64,000 nucleotides of DNA. Source: an uncultured Shimia sp. Its GTDB lineage: Bacteria; Pseudomonadota; Alphaproteobacteria; Rhodobacterales; Rhodobacteraceae. The stretch lies in the NCBI RefSeq assembly GCF_947498095.1, contig NZ_CANMJE010000001.1, positions 496,001-560,000 on the forward strand, written 5' to 3'. How positions within the stretch are numbered: position 1 is the stretch's first letter; every line of letters starts with the position of its first letter. Shown here in pieces: positions 24,759 through 34,382 of the stretch. A model generated the notes under the pieces. That model was not told the origin of the DNA and did no database searches. It saw only the letters and a list, made by a program, of their open reading frames with translations. A program made the translations under genes and the position numbers.

Positions 24759-25754
24759 GTGAGAAAGCAGCTTTGGGGTGTTGTTGCGAGTGTTGTTTGT
24801 GTCGGGTCGGCAATGGCAGAGGATGTGCAAGTTATTGCAGACATCGCACCGGTTCATTCCATTGTTTCGCGGGTTATGCAGGGTGCAGGAACGCCTGAAT
24901 TGGTTTTGCGTCCAGGTGAATCCCCACATGACTTCGATTTGCGCCCGAGCACGGCGCAAGCCCTGCAAGAGGCAGATATCGTCATCTGGATGGGGCACGC
25001 ACTCATTCCGGGGCTGGAAAAACCCCTTGAAACGCTGGCCGGAAGTTCGAGAGTTTTAGATTTGTCAGACGTCGCCGGTACAACCCGACACAATTTCCGC
25101 GAGACGGCTGTATTTGAGGATCATCACGAAGAGCCGCACGAAGACCACGATCACGAAGATGAGCATCACGACGATCAAAAAAATGATCATGAAGGTCACG
25201 ACGAAGCTGCGGATGAGCACGACGCGCACCATCATGATCACGAGGGCATGGATCCACATATGTGGCTTGATCCTGAAAATGCTGCAGTCTGGGCGGTTGC
25301 CATTGCCGAAACGCTCGGAGCCAGTGATCCCAAAAATGCAGCCCTCTATTCAGAGAATGCCAAGCAATTTGCATCGGAAGTTCATCAGGTCGAAGGTGAA
25401 ATTCGCGCCTTTTTAGAACCGGTTTCGAGTGAGCCATTTCTAGTGTTCCACGATGCCTATCAGTACTTTGAGCATCGCTTTGGGTTGAACGCTGCCGGAT
25501 CTCTGTTGATCTCAGATGCCAGCACACCCAGTGCCGCCCGGTTGGTCGAAATCCAGCACGCCATAGAAGAGCGGAACGTGCACTGCGTCTTTACAGAGCC
25601 ACAATTCGACCCACGCCTAGTCAAAGCGGTCGCGGGTCATGTCCGGAGCGGCATCATGGACCCAATGGGTGTTGATCAAACCGTTGGTGCTGATCTTTAC
25701 CTTGGGATGCTGCGGGCCTTGGCACAGAACATGTCAGACTGCCTCACAGACTGA
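24759..25754 (+). CDS. znuA: Zinc ABC transporter substrate-binding protein ZnuA
   Basis: 331 residues from the GTG at 24759, which follows AAAGGA and gives a proper signal peptide (MRKQLWGVVASVVCVGSAMA). The GTG at 24735 would spoil it. It is a cluster A-I metal-binding fold: first ligand His in IAPVHSIVSRVM, a long His/Asp/Glu-rich acidic loop at about residues 115-168 typical of ZnuA, then MDPHMWLDPENA with the second His, and later FHDAYQYFEHRFG. It captures periplasmic zinc for ZnuBC and is transcribed divergently from zur. Confidence 0.96.
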   Translation: MRKQLWGVVASVVCVGSAMAEDVQVIADIAPVHSIVSRVMQGAGTPELVLRPGESPHDFDLRPSTAQALQEADIVIWMGHALIPGLEKPLETLAGSSRVLDLSDVAGTTRHNFRETAVFEDHHEEPHEDHDHEDEHHDDQKNDHEGHDEAADEHDAHHHDHEGMDPHMWLDPENAAVWAVAIAETLGASDPKNAALYSENAKQFASEVHQVEGEIRAFLEPVSSEPFLVFHDAYQYFEHRFGLNAAGSLLISDASTPSAARLVEIQHAIEERNVHCVFTEPQFDPRLVKAVAGHVRSGIMDPMGVDQTVGADLYLGMLRALAQNMSDCLTD

Positions 25755-26226
25755 GAAAGATTAGGTTCGCCATGCCCCAGAGCGTCATTTGGAAATGGGT
25801 GTTCTGGGCGCCTTCGTGGCAATACCAATAGGAAAAGTTCTCGCCAACGATCAGGAACATTGCCCAAATCGACGTAAACATCAGCGCACCCAATGTTGCG
25901 ACAGCTTTTGCGGTGCTAACCGGGACACTTGCGACCAGAGACAAGACCATAAGGGCAACGGCGCTCCATAACACGATCACCGTCGAAAGCTCACCCAGAA
26001 CCACCAGTCTAAATGCAATCTTTTGCACGGTTCGGTTGGATACTGCGCGGTGCTGCACCCGAGCATAGTCATCAGGATAGTCGTCTTTCATACGCTCCAT
26101 CGCAAAGACCTGAGCGGTAAAGGTCTCATTGAGCGCGGGGTGAATGATGTTGTCACGTACACCCAGAGTCAGCCAAAGCGCAGGGAACACCAATGAGATG
26201 GTTTGCGCGATCAAAGTCATATCCAT
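25744..26226 (-). CDS. DUF2165 family small integral membrane protein
   Basis: 160 residues with four hydrophobic segments (TLIAQTISLVFPALWLTLGV, LVVLGELSTVIVLWSAVALMVLSLV, VATLGALMFTSIWAMFLIVG, and the last 15 residues). The NIIHP and GENFSYWYCHEGAQNTHFQ motifs are those of DUF2165. Function is unknown. The ATG at 26226 follows AGGTGA. It is convergent with znuA, overlapping by 11 bases, and lies behind the terminator of the upstream binding-protein gene. Confidence 0.85.
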   Translation of the reverse strand: MDMTLIAQTISLVFPALWLTLGVRDNIIHPALNETFTAQVFAMERMKDDYPDDYARVQHRAVSNRTVQKIAFRLVVLGELSTVIVLWSAVALMVLSLVASVPVSTAKAVATLGALMFTSIWAMFLIVGENFSYWYCHEGAQNTHFQMTLWGMANLIFLSL

Positions 26227-26242
26227 GAAGGTCACCTGCAAC

Positions 26243-26273
26243 AAAAAACGGGCCGCCCCAAAGGCGGCCCGTA
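26243..26273 (-). terminator. Intrinsic terminator behind the peptide-type binding protein gene
   Basis: On the minus strand ACGGGCCGCC pairs with GGCGGCCCGT around TTTGG and runs into TTTTTT. This strong terminator isolates the binding-protein transcript from the DUF2165 gene. Confidence 0.92.
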
Positions 26274-26292
26274 TGTCGATGTCTAACCCAAC

Positions 26293-27954
26293 TTAGGTCC
26301 AGTGAACATCGGCTGGACGGATCTCGAACGAGATGTGGTGTCCTGCGTTTGCCAGACCATCTTTGGTGTGGTTATAGAGCGAGCGCCAGTAAGGCTGGAT
26401 CGTTACTGCATCTTCTTGCAGGATTGCTTCGCCCTTAGCCATCAAAGCACGGCGTGCTTCAACGTCGGCTGTTGCCAGAGCTTGCTCAAGAACCGCGTCG
26501 AACTCAGGGTTTGCATACCCAAATTCGTTCCAAGCTTCGCCAGATTTATAGGCCAAAGCCCAAATCTGCACGCCCAAAGGACGGTGGTTCCAGTTGGTCG
26601 ACGAGAACGGATACTTGGTCCAGTCGTTCCAGAAGGTCGAGCCGGGCAGGATGGTCCGTTTGACATTGAAACCAGCGTCGCGCAACTGAGCGGCCACGGC
26701 GTCGGTGGTGTTCTTGCGCCATGCGTCGTCAATCGAGTGGATTTCCATCTCGAAGTCACCCATGCCAGCTTCGTCCAGCAGGGCCTTGGCACCAGCAGGG
26801 TCGTGCTTGGGCATGCCGATGTCGGCATACTCGGGGTGTGCTGGTCCAACGTGGTGGTTCGCAGCAACAACGCCGCGTCCATCGTAGCCCAGTTCCAGCA
26901 GAACGTTGTTGTCGACGGCCATTGCAATCGCCTGACGTACGCGTTTGTCGGCGTAAGGCATTTTGCCATCAACTTCGGCCAGTTGGTTTGGACGGATTAC
27001 AATGGTTGCCATGGTGACAACTTCATTCTGATTCCATCCGTCCAGCGAACCAACGATGTCGATGAATTCGCCATCAACTGAATAGAGGGCGTCCACTTCA
27101 TCGGATTCAGCAGCGGCCATCCAGGCTGCTGGGTCCGTGCCGTAGTCGACATACTCGATACGATCCAGCCATGCGCCGTTGCCAGCATTCCACCAGGTGT
27201 GGTCTTCGTTGCGTACCAACGCACTTTGAACACCAACTTCCAGGCCGTCTGGCAGATAGGGGCCAGTGCCGACTGGGTTGCCGAGCATGTTGTTGGCGTC
27301 GTGCGAGCCGTGAACAATCGCCGCCGGATAGTCAGCCATGCCGGGAACCAGCGAAATGTCGGGCTTGGGCAGGTTCAGGCGAACAGTGTGGCTATCGACA
27401 ATTTCGATGCCGCCGTCGATGGCCTTGTTGGTGTTGGCGTCGATCAAAGTCGCGAAACGACCAGCCATTGAGTTGCCTTCAACGTCTTTGTCGCACCAAC
27501 CCGCGATATTGCGTGCAACATCTTCGGCGGTGAAGTCGTCGCCATTGTTCCACTTAACGCCCTTACGAACATTCAGAGTGTAGGTTTTGGCGTCGTCCGA
27601 GATGTCCCAGCTTTCCAGCAGCTGAGGCTGGAATGTACCGTCGTTCTCATAGGTGATGAGGTACTCAAGCCAGCCGCGCGAGAAGTTGGCGATTTGCGAC
27701 CAGTCATAGGTGCGCGGGTCTTTCAGGGCGCGCACTTCCATCTGGATGCGCACGGTGCCACCTTGCTTGGCGTGACCATCGGCCATTGCAGGCGCAGCCA
27801 TGCCGAGCATGCCATAAGCTGTCGCAGCCGTCGCACCGAATGCGCTGGCGATGGCCAGGAATTCGCGGCGGTTGACCGGGTCTGTGCCGACTTTGCTCGC
27901 CTGATCGACGATCATCTTCGGCATCGGGTCTCCGTTGCGTTTGTAAAAGGTCAT
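26293..27954 (-). CDS. ABC transporter substrate-binding protein, peptide/opine family 5 (orphan)
   Basis: A 553-residue SBP_bac_5 protein with a twin-arginine-type signal ([21 protein letters not shown] ... APAMADG). Typical motifs include [32 protein letters not shown] and [17 protein letters not shown]. Such proteins deliver oligopeptides, opines, glutathione or other amines to an ABC importer. No permease or ATPase gene is adjacent: a terminator follows, and 500 bases without a gene precede it. It may share a permease encoded elsewhere or belong to the catabolic operon at 28455-31859. AGAGGA precedes the ATG. Confidence 0.9.
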   Translation of the reverse strand: MTFYKRNGDPMPKMIVDQASKVGTDPVNRREFLAIASAFGATAATAYGMLGMAAPAMADGHAKQGGTVRIQMEVRALKDPRTYDWSQIANFSRGWLEYLITYENDGTFQPQLLESWDISDDAKTYTLNVRKGVKWNNGDDFTAEDVARNIAGWCDKDVEGNSMAGRFATLIDANTNKAIDGGIEIVDSHTVRLNLPKPDISLVPGMADYPAAIVHGSHDANNMLGNPVGTGPYLPDGLEVGVQSALVRNEDHTWWNAGNGAWLDRIEYVDYGTDPAAWMAAAESDEVDALYSVDGEFIDIVGSLDGWNQNEVVTMATIVIRPNQLAEVDGKMPYADKRVRQAIAMAVDNNVLLELGYDGRGVVAANHHVGPAHPEYADIGMPKHDPAGAKALLDEAGMGDFEMEIHSIDDAWRKNTTDAVAAQLRDAGFNVKRTILPGSTFWNDWTKYPFSSTNWNHRPLGVQIWALAYKSGEAWNEFGYANPEFDAVLEQALATADVEARRALMAKGEAILQEDAVTIQPYWRSLYNHTKDGLANAGHHISFEIRPADVHWT

Positions 27955-28454
27955 ATTATTCCTCTCTGTTGGTATTTGGGTTTTGTCCCATATGCGCAGC
28001 TATGCTGCATTTTTTTGTGACGGATCGGATCGACCGCCAATCTTCATTGTTCAGTGGTTTGATCCCCCCTGGGAAGAAACCGAATCTATCGAGCATCGGG
28101 ACAATGGATAAAGTCCCAATCTTTCCAACCCGGTACATCCATCCACAGCTTGGGGGGGTGATGCAACAATTTTTGACTCATTTTTTCGCGTGTTCCAGCA
28201 ACAATCATAAAAACCGCCCGGGGTGTCAGGGCGTGTTTGCAGCATGGTCGCTGGCAGAAAAATGAAACCGTTTAAATGAGTTTGCATAACCCAGATTAGC
28301 TGTGCTGCCTGCTGTTCCCTCTGGCTCGATAGCGACTTACAGAGGGCGAAAATCGACATGCAGACGTCGCAAACGGACTTCAGATCGAAATTTCCCTTAA
28401 ACAGGCAAGAAACCGATTCCCTTTGTTGGTGCACGTGACGGGCTTTAACACTGG
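27955..28454. other. Gene-free stretch upstream of the binding-protein gene
   Basis: 500 bases without a credible coding frame. It should hold the minus-strand promoter of the binding-protein gene and any terminator of the FAD-oxidase operon. CTCTGGCTCGATAG and ACTTACAGAGGG near 28320-28345 could form a weak stem. I see no tRNA, repeat or riboswitch. Confidence 0.5.
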
Positions 28455-29864
28455 CTAGGCAGGCGTCATTGCTTCAATCTCTTCGGCCGTAAGATGGGCC
28501 ACATTCTGCCACTCTCGCGACTTCGCTGAATTCAACAGCCCTTTGGGATCCATGCGTTTCTTCCATGCCAGATGAGTGTAATCGGCGTTCTTTAAGCCGC
28601 CACCTTCGACCATGCAGACGTGGGCATCGTAGACGGGGAAACCATTTGCTTCATATGTGGCCTCGATTTCGCGCAATCGCTCTTCTGTGCTGAACCAGAT
28701 GATGGGCAGATCAAATGTCACGATTTGTCCGTCCAACAATGCAAACTCGTGGTGCTGCCACACATCGTCACCCAGTTTTGGGCGCAAGTCAGAGATAGCT
28801 CGAGGGTTCGGAGGCGTTGGGCAACCAATTTGTAGATAGGTTGCAGAACGATCCGCTTTCAGAACCTGCAGTGTGGTATGATTGTAAGCGAATTCAAACA
28901 CATGCGGTAGCTTGGCTTCTGCCAACTCTGCTTCTGACATGGCCAGATCTACTGAGCCGCCCTGATCCGAGATGAGTGACCGATAGGCGCCCATATCCTC
29001 TGCCGGAACCAAAGAGGTCATCAGGTGCTTCCCAGCGCGCAGATGCTCTTTCAGACGTGGAAAATACTCGCAGATACGGGCATCAACGGTTGAAACCAGT
29101 TTGCGCGCGATGTCAGGGGCCGAGGCGAGTGCGTACCCGGCGGCATAGGTCTGAGCATAGTCGTCAAAAGTCGCCATGCATCCAATCCAATCGCGATGAG
29201 GGACGGTACGCAGCGTGACCTCGGTAATGACTCCATTCAGGCCCCAGGCATGGTGTATCTGGTTGACGTCGTCGCCTTCGAACACCCGCTCTTGCGGATC
29301 GTCCGTGACGGACATCGCCTTGAGTGAAATGATGTTTCCCGGATCGCGCAACATGCCTTGGGCGACCGACCCGATCCCCGAGGACCCGCCCGCGATAAAT
29401 CCGCCAATAGTTGCGATGTCTTGTGTTGAGGGAAAGATTGCCAATTCCCAACCTTGTGCATGCAGGGCCTTGTTGACCTCTTCAATATTGGCGCCCGCTT
29501 CGGCAGTGACATATCCATCGCCAATCTCGACAACCCGGTTCATTGATGTGGTTTCAATGATCAACCCGCCGTCAAGTGGAACGGCCTGTCCGTAATTGCC
29601 CGTTCCGCCGCCGCGAAGAACAACGGGCGCGTCATGTTTATAGGCGATTCGCAGGCAATGGGCCATTTCGGACGCCGACTTAGGCACAGCGACAAGATCC
29701 CCGAAACTGCGACGCAGTTGTGCGTTTAGAATGGGCGAATACCAAAAGAAGTCGCGCGAGCGCTTCTTTACCAGAACGGGTTCTGAAATGGTTTCAACCG
29801 GGGCGAGTTCAGCCTCAAAGGCTGCCCAGTCGATGTTGGTTTTTCCGGAAATTGAATAAGTCAT
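28455..29864 (-). CDS. FAD-binding oxidoreductase, PCMH/VAO type
   Basis: 469 residues. The PCMH FAD-binding domain covers about residues 50-230: VLRGGGTGNYGQAVPLDGGLIIET and STQDIATIGGFIAGGSSGIGS are the flavin-contacting segments. The C-terminal part with WKKRMDPKGLLNSAKS is the usual FAD-linked oxidase end. There is no signal peptide. Its ATG overlaps the amidohydrolase stop by four bases, so it is the last gene of a creatininase-amidohydrolase-oxidase operon. It probably oxidises an alcohol, hydroxy acid or amine released in that pathway; the substrate is unknown. Confidence 0.85.
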   Translation of the reverse strand: MTYSISGKTNIDWAAFEAELAPVETISEPVLVKKRSRDFFWYSPILNAQLRRSFGDLVAVPKSASEMAHCLRIAYKHDAPVVLRGGGTGNYGQAVPLDGGLIIETTSMNRVVEIGDGYVTAEAGANIEEVNKALHAQGWELAIFPSTQDIATIGGFIAGGSSGIGSVAQGMLRDPGNIISLKAMSVTDDPQERVFEGDDVNQIHHAWGLNGVITEVTLRTVPHRDWIGCMATFDDYAQTYAAGYALASAPDIARKLVSTVDARICEYFPRLKEHLRAGKHLMTSLVPAEDMGAYRSLISDQGGSVDLAMSEAELAEAKLPHVFEFAYNHTTLQVLKADRSATYLQIGCPTPPNPRAISDLRPKLGDDVWQHHEFALLDGQIVTFDLPIIWFSTEERLREIEATYEANGFPVYDAHVCMVEGGGLKNADYTHLAWKKRMDPKGLLNSAKSREWQNVAHLTAEEIEAMTPA

Positions 29865-31072
29865 TGGGTTACCTCACTAAGCTGGGTGGCGGGTGCGAGG
29901 GACGCTCCGCAAATCAAATTGGACAGGTCTGAGGCCTGGGCGACCAAGAGGTCTGGCAATGCGGCACCCCGAACGTAGGTCGGTGCATGGCCCATTGCCT
30001 GAGCTGCGTCGGTGGTAATCGACGGCAACCAGCGATCAAACGGTGGATCGAGGTGTGCCGAGAGAATGCCGAGTTCCAACGCAAAAAGTGGATCGTGCCG
30101 TCCCACGGGGCAAAATGCATCGCGCACATTGTCATTACCCAAAAGAACGCGAACTCCAGCTCGGTGAAGTTCATGCGCCAGTGTCACGCCACGATCCTTC
30201 GGCGTGCCGCCGTTGCGCCCTTGCAGATACAGATTTGTACTCGGCAACATCGTGACGGCAATTTCAGCACGGGCCAACTTGTCCGCGATGCGGCCAACTG
30301 TTGTTTGGTCCCGCAGGGAAAGGCTGACTGCGTGACCGCACATAATGGGACCAGAGTGATTAAGCTCCAGCGCAATGTCTGCAATGACTTCCAGGCCGTT
30401 CAGCGCCGGGTCCAAACCTTCATCGACATGAAAGTCGAGCAGCAGGTTTCGACTCTGTGCTTGCTCAAAAGCGTTGCGGATCGCGGTCTCGTATCCTTGC
30501 TGACCAAAGACAAACATACCCAAGGCATGCCCTTCCGGAATGGCCTTGGCGATGTCAGAGGCCATTTCCGGCTCGGCCATCTGCAGAGGGCTTGTGAGAG
30601 CAGCGAGTTGCAGCGTGATGTCGTCCCGCTCTTCTGCCAGTTCGCGTAGAACGTGCCACGCGCTCGGCGGGGTGGCTGTGTCGCCCCAATCGACGTGGCT
30701 GCGCACCAACCCGGTGCCACTGGCATGATATTCTCGCAGGCCCCGGCTGGCGCGGGTGCGAATGTCATTGCCGGTCCAGTTGTCTTTGTCTCTGCGCTGG
30801 GCTTCGATCGCCTCCGTCAGATTGCCACCGATACCATCTAACCGATCCGCAGTATGACATTTGTCCAAGTGACAATGTGGATCGACGAGCTTCGGGAACA
30901 GGATCACGGGCTGATCCCTGTGGACCGTCGCTGGCACCATGCCCGCAACACATCCACCGTCAAGGATCACATCCCCACGGACCAACCCATTGCCTTCGAC
31001 GCCTTTGAACCCAGATTTGTTGCCCAGAACGGCAAGAGGGATGCCAACATCCCTAATCGTTGTCACCGACAT
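29861..31072 (-). CDS. Amidohydrolase, cytosine deaminase-like
   Basis: 403 residues from the ATG at 31072 (MSVTTIRDVGIP); the frame continues upstream into the creatininase gene but that part is not homologous. Metal ligands are in DPHCHLDKCHT (HxHLDK, typical of cytosine/isoguanine deaminase-like enzymes), LDFHVDEGLDP, CGHAVSL and LGNDNVRDAF. GNDNVRD is the CodA-type Asp motif. It probably deaminates or hydrolyses a cyclic amidine or amide. It is the middle gene between a creatininase-family hydrolase and an FAD oxidase. Confidence 0.85.
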   Translation of the reverse strand: MSVTTIRDVGIPLAVLGNKSGFKGVEGNGLVRGDVILDGGCVAGMVPATVHRDQPVILFPKLVDPHCHLDKCHTADRLDGIGGNLTEAIEAQRRDKDNWTGNDIRTRASRGLREYHASGTGLVRSHVDWGDTATPPSAWHVLRELAEERDDITLQLAALTSPLQMAEPEMASDIAKAIPEGHALGMFVFGQQGYETAIRNAFEQAQSRNLLLDFHVDEGLDPALNGLEVIADIALELNHSGPIMCGHAVSLSLRDQTTVGRIADKLARAEIAVTMLPSTNLYLQGRNGGTPKDRGVTLAHELHRAGVRVLLGNDNVRDAFCPVGRHDPLFALELGILSAHLDPPFDRWLPSITTDAAQAMGHAPTYVRGAALPDLLVAQASDLSNLICGASLAPATQLSEVTQ

Positions 31073-31073
31073 C

Positions 31074-31859
31074 TCAGTGCTCCGGATCAAAGCTGGCGAA
31101 TTCCTGCAGGAAATCGGCCAAGTTCTTGGCCGCACTGTTCAAAAGGGCCTCACCCTTGTCCGAACTTGCAGCCGAGGCGTTCCCGCAAACCCCGCTGGGG
31201 GTCAGGTCATCAACCTTCCAACCCGGGCGCGCCGCCTGCCCATTGAGGCCGATCCAACGCAGATCGGATTGCCAGTCACGGCTTTTGGGCGCCTGGTTGG
31301 GGGCAAGGTCCATGTCGACCAAATGGCCCTTGGCCGCCAACATGGCCGAGGTCTCAATGTCGCCCGCATGCAGATCATGGGCCGCGTCTTCGGTCTCAAT
31401 CCGAGTGTCAGAATCTGCAAACCCAAACCACAACGCGTGTGCGGAAATCAACCCATGCGCAAGCCGCAACTCACGACAGGCCACTTCAAGGATGGCCGTA
31501 TTGCCACCATGACCGTTCAGCATCACAAGCCGCTTGATGCCTGCGCGCGCAACCGACGCGCCGATATCGTCCAGCATGGCAAGCAATGTCCTTGCCGTTA
31601 TAGTCAGTGTGCCGGGATGGTTCAGATGCTCGTTGCTCTTGGTGATGCTCAGCGTCGGCAGGATCAGAGCATTGGTCTTTTCCGACCACTGCGGCAATGA
31701 CCGTGCCAAAACCGCCTCAACCAAGGTTGTATCAACCGATACCGGCAGATGCGGTCCATGCTGTTCAGTGGCGCCAAGCGGCAGAATGGCAATTGTATCG
31801 CCGGGTAAATCTCGAAATGTTGGGGCCTTTTGGTCGGCCCAATATCCCTGAACGCGCAT
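31074..31859 (-). CDS. Creatininase family protein
   Basis: 261 residues from the ATG at 31859, which follows AGGAGA. Metal-binding motifs are LGATEQHGPHLPVSVDT (Glu, His), MLNGHGGNTAI and AGDIETSAML (Glu). The family contains creatinine amidohydrolases, MftE peptidases and sugar-lactone or formamide hydrolases, so the reaction is ring-opening or amide hydrolysis of unknown substrate. First gene of the operon with the deaminase-like and FAD-oxidase genes, one base upstream of the next. Divergent from the glycosyltransferase. Confidence 0.88.
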   Translation of the reverse strand: MRVQGYWADQKAPTFRDLPGDTIAILPLGATEQHGPHLPVSVDTTLVEAVLARSLPQWSEKTNALILPTLSITKSNEHLNHPGTLTITARTLLAMLDDIGASVARAGIKRLVMLNGHGGNTAILEVACRELRLAHGLISAHALWFGFADSDTRIETEDAAHDLHAGDIETSAMLAAKGHLVDMDLAPNQAPKSRDWQSDLRWIGLNGQAARPGWKVDDLTPSGVCGNASAASSDKGEALLNSAAKNLADFLQEFASFDPEH

Positions 31860-32122
31860 AGTGTTCTCCTGACAATGTGGGGGATCCCATGTGACACGGC
31901 TGTGCGCCACGCGTGACCCATCCCAAATGGAATAGTCTGCGAGGCCCTTAGAATAAGTCTGTGCCAGAGATGTGGTGAAACTACTTACAAGTGCTGCAGA
32001 TTTCAAGACGGCTGGTGTCGCCGTTGAGACTCAGTCATCCAATCAATCGCAAGGATCGACTGCCCAGCCGTTCAAGGCCATGCTATGTGAAGGTGTCAGC
32101 AGCCGTTACAGGGGTTCCTTTT

Positions 32123-33175
32123 TTGCGCATTTTGTCAGTCACGTCGGTCCGCAACGAAGGCTCTTATCTGCTTGAATGGATAGCCCATCACAAAGCAGCG
32201 GGTGTCACGGACTTTCTGATCTTCTCCAACGATTGCGATGATGGCACCAACCTGATGCTGAATACGCTCGATCAGGCTGGAATAGTGACGCATATTTCTC
32301 ACGAACGTGAGAAGAATAAGTCCATCCAATGGCAAGCCCTCAGGGCGGCATGGAAACATCCCTTGCGTAAAGAAGCAGACTGGATTCTGGTTTCGGATGT
32401 TGACGAATTCATCAATATTCACGCTGGGAACCATGATATCGCATCGCTGTTGTCGGCCGTGCCGGCCGAGGCCGACGGGATCATCATGCCTTGGCGGCTC
32501 TATGGGCATAACGATGTTGTCGGCATCGAAGATCAGCCTGTCACGCAACAATTCACGCGCGCGATTTCGCCGGACACGAACTACCCGGTCTCAGCGGGCA
32601 TGTTCAAAACCCTCTTTCGGACCCGTGGTCCTTTCCGCCAACTGGGTGTGCACCGACCAAAGCAAAAGCCCGAAGAAAACGGGCCATTGCCAATTCTGGT
32701 CGATGGGTCTGGCGCGATCCTTCCCGAATGGTTCGCGCGCAACCAGCAACGGCTGTCTCTCTTCGGGGTGTCGTCTGGCCGGAGCCTGGTTGAGATGAAC
32801 CACTACGCTGTACGATCCGCAGCCGGGTTTTTGATCAAGCGAGACCGGGGCCTCCCCAATCGCTCCAAAAAGCCGGTGGATCTCAGCTATTGGGTCGAGC
32901 GGAATTTCAATACGGTTGAGGACACATCAATTCATCAGATGCGCCCAGCCACGGAAGCCGTCTTGCACGCCATTTTGCAGATCGCAAACCTGCAAGACCT
33001 GCACGCCGAGGCTATGAAATGGCACCGTTCACGGTTTGACACTTTGGTGCGCGATCCCGAGACCCATCAATTGTTAACGCAGATCCTGACAGCTGGTGGA
33101 TCAACAGTCTTGCCGGAGCAACTGCAAAGGCAGTTGGTTCGCCTTTATCAAGAAACAAACAAGCCCGGCTCTTAG
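32123..33175 (+). CDS. Glycosyltransferase family 2/92-like protein
   Basis: About 350 residues. MRILSVTSVRNEGSYLLEWIAHHKAAGVTDFLIFSNDCDDGT is the family start and WILVSDVDEFINI the metal-binding DxDE motif; later QLGVHRPK and VEMNHYAVRS are shared with the larger relative at 62649. The start is uncertain. A TTG at 32123 behind AGGGG gives a clean N-terminus, while the frame is open from a GTG at 31991 with 44 Arg/Ser-rich residues unlike the family. It probably acts on a surface glycan, yet stands apart from the glycan island. Its stop overlaps the convergent LacI gene by four bases. Confidence 0.82.
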   Translation: MRILSVTSVRNEGSYLLEWIAHHKAAGVTDFLIFSNDCDDGTNLMLNTLDQAGIVTHISHEREKNKSIQWQALRAAWKHPLRKEADWILVSDVDEFINIHAGNHDIASLLSAVPAEADGIIMPWRLYGHNDVVGIEDQPVTQQFTRAISPDTNYPVSAGMFKTLFRTRGPFRQLGVHRPKQKPEENGPLPILVDGSGAILPEWFARNQQRLSLFGVSSGRSLVEMNHYAVRSAAGFLIKRDRGLPNRSKKPVDLSYWVERNFNTVEDTSIHQMRPATEAVLHAILQIANLQDLHAEAMKWHRSRFDTLVRDPETHQLLTQILTAGGSTVLPEQLQRQLVRLYQETNKPGS

Positions 33176-34191
33176 CGTCGCTTCAGAGTATCGCCGAAAG
33201 AAATCTTTGGTGTCAGCTCGGTCACCATCGCGGTGTCCTTGCCCTCGCCTTGCGCGGCGATAATCTCAGCCGCCTTGACGCCGATCTCGCGACGACACGC
33301 ATCCATTGTGGCAAGTTGGCGTGGAAGGCCTTGCAGCAATTCAACACCGTTGAAACCTGCGAGTCCGATTTGACCCGGCACATCTATGCCCTGTTCAAGC
33401 AAGTACAACAAACCGCCGGCGCCAATCATGTCGTTTGAGTAGTAGAGGAAATCCAATTCCGGCTCACGTTCCAGCATCGTCGCGGTCATTTCGCGCCCTT
33501 TGGCGAGGGCAGATCCGCCCGAGTAGAACTCTTTCTGAGCAATCTCGACGCCCTCTTTGGCCAGCGCTTCGGTAAATCCCTCAAACCGTTTTCGGGCGCG
33601 GTGATCCAAAGGCATCTTGGTGCCCAAAAAGCCGATGTTGCGGTATCCCGCTTTGAGGATGGCCTTGGCCATTTCGCGACCCGCGCGGCGGTGTGAAATA
33701 CCAACCATTGCGTCCACTGGCTTGCCGTCCACATCCATGATCTCAACAACCGGAATGCCGCTTGCAGCCAGCATGGCACGCGCAGCTTCGGTGTGTTCGA
33801 GGCCAGCAATAATCACGCCTGACGGGCGCCAGGACAGCATTTCGTATAGAACTTTTTCTTCCTTCTCAGGCAGGTAGTCGGTGACCCCGACCACAGGCTG
33901 AAGGTCGGTGCTCTCCAGCACTTGGCTTATTCCGCTCAAAACCTCGGGAAAGACCATGTTGGACAGCGACGGAATGATAACGGCGACCAAGTTGACCCGC
34001 TGACTGGCAAGCGCTCCGGCAATTTTGTTCGGAACGTAGCCCAGATCCTTGGCGGCCCTTAACACCCGTTCACGTGTGGCGTTGGACACATCGCCTCGAT
34101 TTCGCAGCACGCGGCTGACCGTCATTTCAGAAACCCCCGACACTTCCGAGACATCGCGTAGGGTGAGGGAGCGTTTTTCGTCGTTTGCCAC
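33172..34191 (-). CDS. LacI-family transcriptional regulator (GntR-like)
   Basis: 339 residues. The DNA-binding headpiece is LTLRDVSEVSGVSEMTVSRVLRNRGDVSNATRERVLRAAKDLGYVPNKIAGALAS; a periplasmic-binding-protein-like sensor domain follows (residues 65-335; FLYYSNDMIGAGGLLYLLEQG, GFNGVELLQGL). The sequence resembles gluconate repressors (GntR of the LacI family). No sugar genes are adjacent. It is divergent from the TetR gene of the TRAP operon. Confidence 0.92.
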   Translation of the reverse strand: MANDEKRSLTLRDVSEVSGVSEMTVSRVLRNRGDVSNATRERVLRAAKDLGYVPNKIAGALASQRVNLVAVIIPSLSNMVFPEVLSGISQVLESTDLQPVVGVTDYLPEKEEKVLYEMLSWRPSGVIIAGLEHTEAARAMLAASGIPVVEIMDVDGKPVDAMVGISHRRAGREMAKAILKAGYRNIGFLGTKMPLDHRARKRFEGFTEALAKEGVEIAQKEFYSGGSALAKGREMTATMLEREPELDFLYYSNDMIGAGGLLYLLEQGIDVPGQIGLAGFNGVELLQGLPRQLATMDACRREIGVKAAEIIAAQGEGKDTAMVTELTPKISFGDTLKRR

Positions 34192-34382
34192 AGAGGAATT
34201 CCTGATTGTTTCGCAGAAATGTTATCGCGAACAACGCTTGAGATACAAGCGCCTCTCTCGCACCGTTTTGCGGGGTTGGCGATTTAATCCAACAAAGTCC
34301 GATCGCGTGCCATTTTCGGTTTTTCTTGATTCCGCGAGGTGTGATGCCAATACTGACTGGGCGATCAGTTAGGATTCGAATT

